A stretch of 64,000 nucleotides of DNA, from contig CAZMOB010000001.1 of the NCBI GenBank assembly GCA_964567995.1, forward strand, positions 124,001-188,000, written 5' to 3'. Under the pieces are notes generated by a model. It searched no databases. It saw nothing but the letters and a program-made list of their open reading frames with translations, and was not told the origin of the DNA. Below are positions 42,185 to 50,903 of the stretch, piece by piece (position 1 is the first letter of the stretch; each line of letters starts with the position of its first letter). The DNA comes from JAGOTP01 sp964567995 (GTDB lineage Bacteria; Patescibacteriota; Patescibacteriia; 2-12-FULL-60-25). The translations under genes and the position numbers were made by a program.

Positions 42185-44019
42185 ACCTTTTTATTGGTCT
42201 GTTTGGCGAGATTGATCGCTTCTTCCACCAATGCTTGTACGTAGCTCAAGCCTTGTTCCCAGAATTTCGGATCCTGCAGATTAATTCCAAAGGGTTTTAA
42301 GAATTCAGCCGGTGTTTTGGAGCCACCCGCCGTCAGAAGGTCTTGATATTTCTTTACAAATACCGCGCCCTCTTTTTTATAGAGTGCGAAAAGCGACAAC
42401 GTCAGAATTTCCCCGAAGGCGTACGAATAGACGTAAAAAGGCGTGTGAATGAAGTGTCCGATATATTCCCACCAGTAGCCGTAGTCATCGCGCATGTTTA
42501 CAGATGTCCCAAACATTTCACGTTGCCGCACGAGCCAACGCTGATTAATCTCTTCGGTCGTGAGCTCGCCCTTTTCCTGGCCGAGCGCATGAATATCCTG
42601 CTCGAAGCGGTACATCGCGGTTTGTCGGAAGACGGTTGCGAAGATTTCCTCGATCTTTTGCAGATAGAGCGCTAGTTTTTCCTTCGGGTCGGTGATTTTC
42701 TCACGTAATGCGTCAAAGACGAGCATTTCACCGAAGACACTAGCCGTTTCGGCAAAGGTCAGCGGCATGTCGAAGTTCAGATAGGTTTGTTTTCGCGCTA
42801 GACAAGCATGTACCGCATGGCCGAGTTCATGTGCCAATGTAGACACATCCTTTATTCCACCTTTGTAGTTCACGAGGACATACGGGTGCAGGTCCGTTGT
42901 GTTGAACATGCAGAAGGCTCCGCCGCGTTTGCCGGTTCGGACGCCCGTATCGATCCAGTGATTGTCGAAGAACGCGCGCGCTTGATCCGCAAAGAGAGGG
43001 GAGAAGCGATGAAATGCATCCAGTACGATCTGTTTAGCTTGGTCGAAGCTAAATGTCGTCGCGCTTTCTGGGAGAGGCGCGTAGCGGTCGTAATCATAGA
43101 GTTCGGAGAGCTTCAGTAGCTTCTTTTTGAAACTATAATAATTCGCGACCAACGGATAGTAGCGGGTGATGGCCTCGCTCATCGCGTCGACCGTTTTTTG
43201 ATCGGTCTCGTTCGACATGTGCTGAGCCGCTTCTGGTGTGGCGTACTGACGATAGCGATCAAGAGTGCGCTTATGCTGAAGGAGCGTGTTCGTCATGAAC
43301 GTCAGGCGATGAGCTTGGTCCTTCAGGCCTTGTGAGAGACTGTCCGCTGACGCTTTGCGTACCTTTCGGTCTGAGCTGTTGATGCCATGCAGAACATCTT
43401 CTTGTGAGACACGAGGCGTTTGGCTCTTGCCCAGAGGTGCTTCGTATTTATAGCGCGACAATTCTTCTTCGTGCAGACGCGTGAAGGCTCCACTGCTGCT
43501 GACGGACAAGTCATTTAAGAGCTGTTCGCGGGCTTCATCCAAGCGATGTGGTTGATACTCACGAATCCGCGAGAGGTAATGGGCGTAGTTAGCCAGTTCT
43601 TTGGTTTTGATTAACTTGTCGAGCGTCGAAGCGGGAATTGTTCCGAGCTCAAGTTCGAAAAATAGAAAGGCGCGAGAAATTTCCAGACTTTGTACGTCGA
43701 CCTTTTGCATGAATGCCCCGTTCTCTGGATTTAGGGAATCGGCGGCATGAACGAGTGCAGCGTAAATCTGAGGTTTGGCGTATTCTTCGAGTAGCCTTTC
43801 ATAGACCCGAATGAGTTTTTTTAGCTCGGCTGGTTGTTTGGCGAGAGCGGCGATACGGCCTTTGTAGGTCTTTTGGAAGCGTTCAGCCTGGGCTTTGCAC
43901 GTTTTCAGCGTTGCTTGGATCTTGGGATCGGTGATGGAAGAAAAAAGATCGGACAGATTCCAGGCGGGAAGAGCCTTGGGGGCAGCCTTCTTGGAAGAGG
44001 GGAGAGTATTGATAGGCAT
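42181..44019 (-). CDS. pepF: Oligoendopeptidase F (M3 family)
   Basis: A 612-residue M3 metallopeptidase. The zinc site HELGHAVHA lies near residue 397, with the third-ligand Glu region FAETASVFGEML about 25 residues on. The M3 pattern continues with the C-terminal YVYSYAFGEILTLSL and HTPFYVYSYAFG. It degrades oligopeptides in the cytoplasm. A TACACT box lies 10 bases before the ATG; the gene is divergent from the one at 44070. Confidence 0.94.
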   Translation of the reverse strand: MPINTLPSSKKAAPKALPAWNLSDLFSSITDPKIQATLKTCKAQAERFQKTYKGRIAALAKQPAELKKLIRVYERLLEEYAKPQIYAALVHAADSLNPENGAFMQKVDVQSLEISRAFLFFELELGTIPASTLDKLIKTKELANYAHYLSRIREYQPHRLDEAREQLLNDLSVSSSGAFTRLHEEELSRYKYEAPLGKSQTPRVSQEDVLHGINSSDRKVRKASADSLSQGLKDQAHRLTFMTNTLLQHKRTLDRYRQYATPEAAQHMSNETDQKTVDAMSEAITRYYPLVANYYSFKKKLLKLSELYDYDRYAPLPESATTFSFDQAKQIVLDAFHRFSPLFADQARAFFDNHWIDTGVRTGKRGGAFCMFNTTDLHPYVLVNYKGGIKDVSTLAHELGHAVHACLARKQTYLNFDMPLTFAETASVFGEMLVFDALREKITDPKEKLALYLQKIEEIFATVFRQTAMYRFEQDIHALGQEKGELTTEEINQRWLVRQREMFGTSVNMRDDYGYWWEYIGHFIHTPFYVYSYAFGEILTLSLFALYKKEGAVFVKKYQDLLTAGGSKTPAEFLKPFGINLQDPKFWEQGLSYVQALVEEAINLAKQTNKKV

Positions 44020-44029
44020 AGATGGACAG

Positions 44030-44035
44030 AGTGTA
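44030..44035 (-). promoter_or_regulatory. -10 box (TACACT) for pepF
   Basis: TACACT on the minus strand, 10 bases before the pepF ATG at 44019. Confidence 0.35.
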
Positions 44036-44053
44036 GAAGATGGACAGAAATAG

Positions 44054-44062
44054 TGCTACTGT
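44054..44062 (+). promoter_or_regulatory. Extended -10 box (TGCTACTGT), leaderless start
   Basis: TGCTACTGT ends 7 bases before the ATG at 44070; no Shine-Dalgarno sequence. Confidence 0.5.
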
Positions 44063-44069
44063 CCTGAAC

Positions 44070-44588
44070 ATGCCTTGGATTTACACTACAAAACGGCAGT
44101 GGGACGCGCTCTTTTTGATCCTTCTGATTGCCTTGGCGATCTATCTGTGGCCGGTCTGGATTCTGTTGGGAGTGTACCTCCTTGGCCGCTATCTGCATCG
44201 CTTATTTCTGCGACGGACCCTTTTAAAAGAAGTGCGACGAGTCTGGACGGAGAAGGGTATACGTATTTTATTCTTCACATCGAACAATAAACGGTGGTCG
44301 GCGTATTTTGAGACGGAGTTGTTGCCAAAGATCGCTTCCAAAACCCAGGTCGTGAATTGGTCAACGCGTATGCAAGATGGGTGGGATGAAGCTCAGCTTG
44401 AAGCTCGGATCGTGCGACTCTGCACTCCCTGGTACTCGGCTCAGCAAGCGATTGCTCCGGCGGCGTTTGTGTTGTTGCCGTCTGGCCAAATGAAAACAGT
44501 TCAATTAAAGGATGCGTTTACTGATTACTTGAAATCGAGTAAGTCACGGTACAAGGAGCTGGAACAAGAGCTCTTGGCGTTGATTTAG
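44070..44588 (+). CDS. Membrane-anchored hypothetical protein
   Basis: A 172-residue protein with one or two adjacent membrane helices at about residues 12-45 followed by a soluble domain (IRILFFTSNNKRWSAYFETELLPKI, FVLLPSGQMKTVQLKDAF) with alpha/beta character. No known family. The start at 44070 fits a TACTGT box 7 bases upstream; the ATG at 44040 would lie before it. Confidence 0.65.
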   Translation: MPWIYTTKRQWDALFLILLIALAIYLWPVWILLGVYLLGRYLHRLFLRRTLLKEVRRVWTEKGIRILFFTSNNKRWSAYFETELLPKIASKTQVVNWSTRMQDGWDEAQLEARIVRLCTPWYSAQQAIAPAAFVLLPSGQMKTVQLKDAFTDYLKSSKSRYKELEQELLALI

Positions 44589-44595
44589 TCTCTAA

Positions 44596-44639
44596 AACGC
44601 GCGACGCCCACCGAGCGGAGGGGCCGCGACGATGGGCGA
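44596..44639 (-). terminator. Terminator of GC-rich gene 44647-45021
   Basis: CGCCCA and TGGGCG (44634-44639 and 44606-44611) form a stem on the minus strand, followed by TCGCGCGTTTTAGAG. The tail matches the one after the GC-rich kinase gene at 7363. Confidence 0.6.
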
Positions 44640-44646
44640 GAGTTGG

Positions 44647-45021
44647 TTACCTCTTCTTAGGCCTGGGCGAAGCGCCGTACTCATTGAGCCGAGTTCTTGC
44701 CTGTTCGATCCATCGCACCCGGTCATCACGGGTATCGATGATTTCGTAGAACAGGCCGGCGATCCCACGAACGGGAGAATCGGGTGGAAGAATCCGTAGA
44801 TCAGTGTTCTCCGAGACGATGCTCGACATAGCGTTGCGTGCATCCTCCTCGATGAGCTTCAGCTCGCCATCAGTCAGCGTAGTGAGCGGAGGTGTGGCGA
44901 CCTTCGGCTGTCTTGCGACCACATCTTCTCCACCCGTCTGGTCACCCTCCACCAGGACCCCCGCGTGAATACTCCCTTGAGGCTGTGCTCTTCTGTTCCG
45001 TCTATGCGACTTCGCCATCAT
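44647..45021 (-). CDS. GC-rich hypothetical protein
   Basis: A 124-residue protein with a basic N-terminus (AKSHRRNRRAQPQGS), a Pro/Thr-rich linker and a helical C-terminal half (LTDGELKLIEEDARNAMSSIV). No known family. AAGGAAGG lies 7 bases before the ATG, and a TTGACA promoter about 50 bases upstream. The gene is GC-rich compared with the adjoining resident genes. Two consecutive ATGs make the exact start uncertain by one codon. Confidence 0.65.
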   Translation of the reverse strand: MMAKSHRRNRRAQPQGSIHAGVLVEGDQTGGEDVVARQPKVATPPLTTLTDGELKLIEEDARNAMSSIVSENTDLRILPPDSPVRGIAGLFYEIIDTRDDRVRWIEQARTRLNEYGASPRPKKR

Positions 45022-45042
45022 GCACCATCCTTCCTTGTGTGC

Positions 45043-45072
45043 AGACTAAGGCGAATTGCTGGTAAATGTCAA
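45043..45072 (-). promoter_or_regulatory. Promoter of GC-rich gene 44647-45021
   Basis: TTGACA (45067-45072), 18-base spacer, TAGTCT (45043-45048) on the minus strand. The -35 context TATTGACATT is also present in the orphan promoter at 33113. Confidence 0.5.
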
Positions 45073-45138
45073 TACAGTGAAGGTTTCAGGCATGAAGGAA
45101 GAGAGTCTAACAAAATTGGTGTCTCTCTAAAATTAGCT

Positions 45139-45187
45139 GTACCCGGCTATCGTTCTCGCGTGCTTCGCGAATACGATGGCCGGGTAC
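45139..45187 (-). terminator. Terminator of GC-rich gene 45216-45677
   Basis: GTACCCGGC (minus; 45179-45187) pairs perfectly with GCCGGGTAC (45139-45147) with further pairing inside, followed by AGCTAATTTTAGAG. Confidence 0.65.
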
Positions 45188-45215
45188 TTCTCCGACCGGC
45201 GAGCGCGCCTGGTCG

Positions 45216-45677
45216 TCACCTCCTCATCTTGTGAAGCAGAAACTTGGCCCTGTTGATCCAGCCTGCACGCTGCCAATCCCGCGGTCCCTCCTTCGACAGC
45301 CTCTTCACTTCCTCCCGCTCGCTCTCCGTGAGGTCCGTCTCGAACTTGAAGTCGCCGACCTGGCTCCACAGCAGGTCCTGGAGGTCGAGCACCTCCTGGT
45401 CCGTCGGAGTTGTCATGGCGATCGGCTGCTGAGCAGTCTGTTGAGCAGTCTGCTGTCGCGCCGCCTCGAGCTGCGCTTCGCGCCGCTCCTCCTTCGCCTT
45501 ACGCTCCGCCGGGGTACCTTTCCTGCGCTGCTTGCAGTACTGCACCCAGGCATGATTGGCGCTCGGCCGGCCACGTCGATCGTTGGGGATCGACTCCCTC
45601 TGAATCCGCCCATCTCCGTCGCGCGGGAGGCTGTCTTTCTCCGCGCGCTTCTGTTTCCACTGAGTCGCTGTTTGCAC
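45216..45677 (-). CDS. GC-rich basic, Gln-rich hypothetical protein
   Basis: A 153-residue protein. The GTG at 45677 was chosen because AGGAGG lies 7 bases upstream; an ATG 12 codons earlier has no such site. The N-terminal part is highly charged (WKQKRAEKDSLPRDGDGR, QRRKGTPAERKAKEERREAQ), with a Gln/Thr-rich linker and a helical C-terminal part (DLTESEREEVKRLSKEG). No known domain; the basic segment could bind nucleic acid. GC-rich, with its own terminator, next to another GC-rich gene. Confidence 0.65.
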   Translation of the reverse strand: MQTATQWKQKRAEKDSLPRDGDGRIQRESIPNDRRGRPSANHAWVQYCKQRRKGTPAERKAKEERREAQLEAARQQTAQQTAQQPIAMTTPTDQEVLDLQDLLWSQVGDFKFETDLTESEREEVKRLSKEGPRDWQRAGWINRAKFLLHKMRR

Positions 45678-45734
45678 GTGCAAACCTCCTCGCGCGGCAG
45701 GATACACATCCACTTTAGAAAAAGCAATATTACC

Positions 45735-47501
45735 TTATTTTTTGTCTTCTATCCGTTCGAGTTCTTCTTGGATTCGGATCCACTCATGTTCGGTATGGGC
45801 GAGGATTGTTTCAATCTGGTGGAGCTCCTTTTGGCGTTCAATGGAGTACGTCGTTGGTTCGGCTAGGTAGGTTTCTAGCAACCTTTGACGTTTTTTGCCA
45901 TAGTCTTCCATCTGTTTTTCAACGGTCTTAAGGAGCCGTTTCAATTCCTGTATGCGTTCGTGTCGTTCACGTTTTTCTTGTTTACGGGCCTCTTCTGCAA
46001 AATCGGAATCATCCAATGGGACCATTTCGTGACGGACATCCGCTACATATTCGTCGTAGGTGCGGCGATCCAAGCCGGCTCGACCGTTACGAACTTCAAG
46101 TAGGCGAGTGGCTAAGGTTTTCACGAAGGTGCGTGAGTGGCTTACAAAAAGCACGGTGCCTTTCCAGCGCGTTAATGCCTCAGCCAGCGCTTCCGTCGTT
46201 TCCATGTCCAAATGGTTGGTCGGTTCGTCAAGTAATAAAATATCAGGACGGCCAAGGAGGAGTCCAGCCAAGCAGAGGCGTGAGCGTTCACCGCCACTCA
46301 ACACGCCAATAGGTTTTTCTAGATCGTCTTCACGAAACAAGAAATCGCTCGCGAGTTGCAGCAAGTCTTGACGGACGACGGCTTGGTCAGAGGCGAGCTC
46401 CAAATGACGCATGACGGTTAGACTCGGATCGAGCGATTCGGTGACGTGCTGTGCGTAGACAGCGGCTTTCAAGCGATTAGCGAGCGTGAAGGTTCCATCA
46501 AGTGGCAGAATTTGTTCCGAGAGAGTTTTGAGCAGGGTTGATTTACCTTGGCCGTTTTCTCCTACAATTGCAATTCGTTCGCCGCGTTGGACTTCGAAGC
46601 TGATATGCGAGGCGATCGTTCGGTCGCCGTAGCCGATGGCGAGTTCGTGCGTACGTAAGGCAAAGGTTTTGCGGAATTCGACTTGAGGGATGCGTAAACG
46701 GATGGTTGGGAGTGGAGGATCGATGTCGACGGTCGTCAGCTTTTTTAAGAGCTTCATCTTGGACTGGGCTTGGGTCGCTTTCGACGCCTTCGCACGGAAG
46801 CGCGTAATGAATTCTTCCAAATGTGCACGCTGTTCTTCAATGTTTTTATTGAACCGTTCACGCATCAAGTCTCGTTCTTCTTTATACCGTTGATAGGTAT
46901 CGACATCACCCGGAAAGGTGGTCGCTTTGCCACGTTCGAGTTCAATGGTGCGATCACAGACGTTTTTCAAAAAGGTACGGTCGTGCGAAATGATCAAACA
47001 GGCATGACGAAACTCGTTCAACCAAGCCTCGAGCAGAAACTGAGTTTGAAGATCGAGATGGTTCGTCGGTTCGTCGAGAAGGAGCAACGCTGGATCTTGC
47101 AGTGCGAGCAGAGTTAATAGAATGCGCATTCGATAGCCACCAGACAAATCGTTACAAGGGCGTGCCAAATGGTCTTTTTTCAAACCAAACCGCGCCCCTT
47201 CTTTGGCGCAGGACCAGGCTGGTTTTCCACTTTTTTCTTCCAGGTACTCCGCGACACTTACTCCGTCCGGAAATTCGGCATGCTGTTCTAGGTAGCCAAT
47301 CGTGCAGCCATCAAAGGCTAAGACTTCCCCTTGATCAGCCGTTTCCTTGCCGGCTATGATGCGCATGAGCGTTGATTTTCCGGCTCCATTACGACCAATC
47401 AAACTGATTTTTTGTCCATCGGCAATCGTAAGCGCGACTCCATCGAGCACGTGTTGGAGGCCATAGGACTTGGTCAGGTCTTGAATCTGGAGCAAGGTCA
47501 T
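45735..47501 (-). CDS. ABC-F family ATPase (Uup-like)
   Basis: A 588-residue protein with two ABC domains. Walker A sites are GRNGAGKS (about residue 36) and GENGQGKS (about 320). The signatures are LSGGYRM and LSGGERSR, and both Walker B sites read LLLDEPTNHLD. A charged linker lies between the domains, and a C-terminal coiled coil (about 505-588) is of the Uup type. There are no membrane helices. ABC-F proteins act on ribosomes; this subtype may also bind branched DNA. The specific subfamily is not certain. Confidence 0.92.
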   Translation of the reverse strand: MTLLQIQDLTKSYGLQHVLDGVALTIADGQKISLIGRNGAGKSTLMRIIAGKETADQGEVLAFDGCTIGYLEQHAEFPDGVSVAEYLEEKSGKPAWSCAKEGARFGLKKDHLARPCNDLSGGYRMRILLTLLALQDPALLLLDEPTNHLDLQTQFLLEAWLNEFRHACLIISHDRTFLKNVCDRTIELERGKATTFPGDVDTYQRYKEERDLMRERFNKNIEEQRAHLEEFITRFRAKASKATQAQSKMKLLKKLTTVDIDPPLPTIRLRIPQVEFRKTFALRTHELAIGYGDRTIASHISFEVQRGERIAIVGENGQGKSTLLKTLSEQILPLDGTFTLANRLKAAVYAQHVTESLDPSLTVMRHLELASDQAVVRQDLLQLASDFLFREDDLEKPIGVLSGGERSRLCLAGLLLGRPDILLLDEPTNHLDMETTEALAEALTRWKGTVLFVSHSRTFVKTLATRLLEVRNGRAGLDRRTYDEYVADVRHEMVPLDDSDFAEEARKQEKRERHERIQELKRLLKTVEKQMEDYGKKRQRLLETYLAEPTTYSIERQKELHQIETILAHTEHEWIRIQEELERIEDKK

Positions 47502-47545
47502 GATTGACCAAGAGTCTGCCTTATTTACCTATCTATTACCAGCGT

Positions 47546-47980
47546 ATGTCCGAAGCATCCATCGACAAGTTGTTTGTCGCGACGAAAGCGTTTATTGAAC
47601 GGGATGGAAAAGTGCTCGTTGTTCGAGAGTCAGTCAACTACCAGGATGGAACGAATGCCGGGAAGTTTGATGTCCCAGGTGGTCGTTTAAGCGCGGGTGA
47701 GCATTTTGACGAGGCGCTGCGTCGTGAAGTAAAGGAGGAAACAGGGTTAACGGCAACAGTCCACGAGCCGATCTATGTTGGTGAATGGCGACCGACCGTG
47801 CGTGGTGAGAACTGGCAGATCGTGGGTATTTTCTTCCGCGTGAGCTGTGATGCGTCCGATGTCTTACTGAGTGATGATCACATGGAATTCCTCTGGATCG
47901 ATCCAAAAGACTACAAGAATCACCCAATCATTGAGAATCTGGCTCGTGCATTTGAAGCGTATCTAGCAGCGAGGAGTTGA
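47546..47980 (+). CDS. NUDIX hydrolase
   Basis: A 144-residue protein with the Nudix box GGRLSAGEHFDEALRREVKEETGL. The substrate is unknown; sequence around it (FDVPGGRLS, WRPTVRGENWQIVGIFF) is typical of MutT-like hydrolases. ATG 47546 places the beta strand LFVATKAFIERDGKVLVV at the usual distance. The last 18 bases overlap the convergent gene. Confidence 0.85.
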   Translation: MSEASIDKLFVATKAFIERDGKVLVVRESVNYQDGTNAGKFDVPGGRLSAGEHFDEALRREVKEETGLTATVHEPIYVGEWRPTVRGENWQIVGIFFRVSCDASDVLLSDDHMEFLWIDPKDYKNHPIIENLARAFEAYLAARS

Positions 47981-48406
47981 GGAGCGGGGTTTGATAGAGC
48001 CAGCTGCAATCATGACCGCCTCTTTTTGGACAGTGCGAGGGATGGATCGTTCAAGAAATACATCATCTTTCTTTTCTTTCGCGACAATGCAGAACGTGAC
48101 GGTGATGGTTTCGTTTTCAACTTGGACGCCAGTGACGAGTACCCCTTTCATATCATAAAGATCCCATTCGCCCGCGTGCGCATCAATATAGCCGCGCATG
48201 AAGGCGAGTTCTGGTTCGGTGAGTTGTTCGAGTCTCTCTCGTACTGGTGGGGGAAACCCACTTCTTGTTAAAAACTTGGCGGCAAAGGCGGTTCGTTTTT
48301 CCTGTTTTTCGAGGGCATGTCGTGCTCTTTCTTGCGCAGCTTCTTCTTGTTCCAATGAAGCGGGCTTTTTTGGAAGGGGAGGATCAGGGTTGAATTTCTC
48401 AGCCAT
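47963..48406 (-). CDS. Hypothetical protein
   Basis: A 147-residue soluble protein with a charged, helical N-terminal half (LEQEEAAQERARHALEKQEKR) and a C-terminal half of beta character (GVLVTGVQVENETITVTFCIVAKE). No known family. The 3' end overlaps the NUDIX gene on the other strand by 18 bases. Confidence 0.6.
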   Translation of the reverse strand: MAEKFNPDPPLPKKPASLEQEEAAQERARHALEKQEKRTAFAAKFLTRSGFPPPVRERLEQLTEPELAFMRGYIDAHAGEWDLYDMKGVLVTGVQVENETITVTFCIVAKEKKDDVFLERSIPRTVQKEAVMIAAGSIKPRSSTPRC

Positions 48407-48476
48407 AGCCCTTTCAGTATAGAGACTGGATCACTCTACAAGCAAACGAACGCCGGCGCGTTCGTTTGGTGTGTGC

Positions 48477-48983
48477 TTATGGCTGTTGTGGAACAGCTTG
48501 TCCGGCTGGTGGTTGCCCCGGTTGTCCGCCCGTCCGTCGCAGGATCATGGCATCGCCTCCAGCTGGTCTGATTTGGATAGTGGAAGCGGTAATACTCCCA
48601 TCGGAGTTGGTTGTTCCGGAGACCATTACGTTTGTTCCGTTCGTGAGATCGCTCATGGTCCCATCGGTCATTTTTCCGACGCGCGTCGAGGATGAGGTTA
48701 GGACAATTTTCGAGCCACCGTCCATCAGTTTGAGTGTGAGACTGGAATCATCTTTGCTCACGATTTCACCATTTGAGAAGCCTCCGTTCCCGGCGCCAGC
48801 ACCCGCCAATCGTCCAGCTCCGCCCGCCGCCCCTGCTCCGCGGAATGTGCCAGCTGCATTCGCCCCCCGAACACCTGCCTGATTCGGCGTTTGTTGTTTT
48901 CCATAGACCATTCCACCGTAAAACCCAACACCACCAGCGGCCAACACGCACACGAGTAAGGAAAGAATGAATTTATTATTCAT
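48477..48983 (-). CDS. Exported protein with DUF5666-like domain
   Basis: A 168-residue protein with an N-terminal membrane or signal segment (about residues 5-25), a Gly/Ala-rich linker (AGAAGGAGRLAGAGAGNGG) and a beta domain (GEIVSKDDSSLTLKLMDGGSKIVLTSSSTRV) resembling DUF5666 OB-like domains. Its start overlaps the end of the permease gene by 8 bases, so it is the last gene of the MacAB-type operon and may work with the exporter outside the membrane. Confidence 0.75.
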   Translation of the reverse strand: MNNKFILSLLVCVLAAGGVGFYGGMVYGKQQTPNQAGVRGANAAGTFRGAGAAGGAGRLAGAGAGNGGFSNGEIVSKDDSSLTLKLMDGGSKIVLTSSSTRVGKMTDGTMSDLTNGTNVMVSGTTNSDGSITASTIQIRPAGGDAMILRRTGGQPGQPPAGQAVPQQP

Positions 48984-50196
48984 AACGTAAAGCTTCAATA
49001 GGATTAAGTTTCGCGGCGCGTTGCGCAGGATAGAACCCGAACACCAACCCGATTCCAACCGACACGCTCACGGCCAGCGCGACTGAGGTCCAAGAGACGA
49101 CGGTTGGCATCTGCATGAGCGAGCTCAGGATCTTGGAGATCCCGTAGCCCAACAAGATGCCGAGCGAGCCGCCCATGAGCGTGAGCAGAATCGCTTCGCC
49201 AAGGAACTGGCCGACAATCTCCGTTTTCTCGGCCCCGATGGCCTGACGCAAGCCGATTTCGCGCGTGCGTTCGGTGACGGTAGTGAGCATCATGTTCATG
49301 ATGCCAATGCCACCGACCAATAAAGAAATACCAGCGATCGAGGCGAGTAAGGCGGTGAAGGTATCGGTAATGCTCGAGGCTGCACTCACAAGATCTGATT
49401 GGTTCAAGATGCTGAAGTCGGCACGATCAGGCGTTGGGATTTTATGACGATCAAGTAAGACATTCGTGACGGCTTCTTGGGCCAGCGTCATCGAAGCTGC
49501 GTCTCTCGCTTGAACGCTAATGGTGCTGACTGTGTCACTACCGGTCAGAAAAGCATTCATCGTCGTGACGGGGATGAAGACTGTATCATCCTGGTTCGAG
49601 AAGCCGGAGCCACCTTTTGCCGCCGTCACACCGACAACGGTGAAATCTAGACCATTGATGCGGATCCGTTCACCGATAGGCTGCGCACCTTCTCCGAACA
49701 GGTCGGTTCGAGTTGTGGGACCAAGAACAGCCACCTTGGATTTAGAGGCAACTTGCGCGTCTGTAAAAAACGCACCTGCTTCCAAGCCGACATTTCGGAC
49801 GCCCAAGTACGCGGGCATGGATCCCAACACGGAGGTATTCGTGTTTTTGCCACGAGCAGTTACTTGGTAGCGTCGAGACGACTCTGGGGAGACGGCAAGA
49901 ACGCCTTCGGCTTCGCGCAAAGCGATCGCGTCGTCTAGTGTAAGCGTTTGCGCTGATCCACGACCTGCGCTGACCGTGACTCCGGCTCCGCGTTGCGCTC
50001 CCGGCATGACCATGAGCAAGTTCGAACCGATCGATTGAATGTTCGATTCGATCTGCGCTTTGGCTCCTTGTCCAATCGACAACATGGCGATGACGGAGGC
50101 GATGCCAATAACGATGCCGAGCATGGTTAACCCTGAGCGAACTTTGTTCGAGGACACGCCAAGATAGATTTCCGCGACTTGATCGGTGGGTCTCAT
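48976..50196 (-). CDS. MacB-type ABC transporter permease
   Basis: A 406-residue FtsX-like/MacB permease: one N-terminal membrane helix (about 22-42), a large MacB_PCD extracytoplasmic domain (about 45-270) and three C-terminal helices with TVTERTREIGLRQAIGAEKTEIVGQFLGEAI. MacB-type transporters work as mechanotransmitters with a MacA-like adaptor. The ATPase is encoded separately, overlapping by 4 bases. Substrate unknown. Confidence 0.9.
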   Translation of the reverse strand: MRPTDQVAEIYLGVSSNKVRSGLTMLGIVIGIASVIAMLSIGQGAKAQIESNIQSIGSNLLMVMPGAQRGAGVTVSAGRGSAQTLTLDDAIALREAEGVLAVSPESSRRYQVTARGKNTNTSVLGSMPAYLGVRNVGLEAGAFFTDAQVASKSKVAVLGPTTRTDLFGEGAQPIGERIRINGLDFTVVGVTAAKGGSGFSNQDDTVFIPVTTMNAFLTGSDTVSTISVQARDAASMTLAQEAVTNVLLDRHKIPTPDRADFSILNQSDLVSAASSITDTFTALLASIAGISLLVGGIGIMNMMLTTVTERTREIGLRQAIGAEKTEIVGQFLGEAILLTLMGGSLGILLGYGISKILSSLMQMPTVVSWTSVALAVSVSVGIGLVFGFYPAQRAAKLNPIEALRYE

Positions 50197-50900
50197 ACGT
50201 GTTGGGTTTGCTGTCGTACATGGGCATTCTTCCGATCTTCGACGAGCTCTCCATCACGAATCACCAGGATTCGTTCCGCGTGTTCTGCGACATACGGTTC
50301 ATGCGTGATGAGGACGATCGTTCGGCCTTGTCTGTGTAATTTCTGAAATGTTCCAAGAACCAGGTCACCCGTTTTCGAATCTAAGTTCCCGGTTGGTTCG
50401 TCAGCCAGAATGATCGCTGGGTCGTTAACGAGCGCACGAGCGATGGCGACGCGCTGCATCTGTCCGCCGGAGAGTTGGTTTGAGAGGTTCAGATGTTTGT
50501 CTTCGGCGAGGCCGGCATCAACCAAGGCGCGAGCTGCTCGTTCGGCGCGTTCCTCTGGTGGGAGTTTGGCGTAGACCAAAGGGAGAGCGACATTGCGGAG
50601 AGCGGTGGTACGAGGGAGGAGATGGAAGGCTTGGAACACGAAACCGATTTTTGTTTTGCGAATCCGTGCTAATTCATCGGCTGGCAATGAAGAGACGTCG
50701 ACACCATCGAGCAGGTAAGAGCCGGATGTCGGGGTATCAAGCGCGCCGATGATATGCATCAGGGTCGATTTTCCCGAGCCAGAGGGGCCCATGATGGCAA
50801 CGAATTCGCCCTTCGCGATCGAGAAGGAAACGCTTTTCAAGACGCGCGTGGTTTCTTTGCCGGTGACATATTCTTTTACAAGGTCGTGTGCGTCGATCAT
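50193..50900 (-). CDS. MacB/LolD-type ABC transporter ATP-binding protein
   Basis: A 235-residue ATPase with Walker A GPSGSGKS, Q-loop VFQAFHLL, signature SGGQMQR and Walker B IILADEPTGNLD, all typical of the MacB/LolD subfamily. It lies 3 bases after the adaptor gene and overlaps the permease by 4 bases; the three form one exporter. Confidence 0.93.
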   Translation of the reverse strand: MIDAHDLVKEYVTGKETTRVLKSVSFSIAKGEFVAIMGPSGSGKSTLMHIIGALDTPTSGSYLLDGVDVSSLPADELARIRKTKIGFVFQAFHLLPRTTALRNVALPLVYAKLPPEERAERAARALVDAGLAEDKHLNLSNQLSGGQMQRVAIARALVNDPAIILADEPTGNLDSKTGDLVLGTFQKLHRQGRTIVLITHEPYVAEHAERILVIRDGELVEDRKNAHVRQQTQHV

Positions 50901-50903
50901 AGA

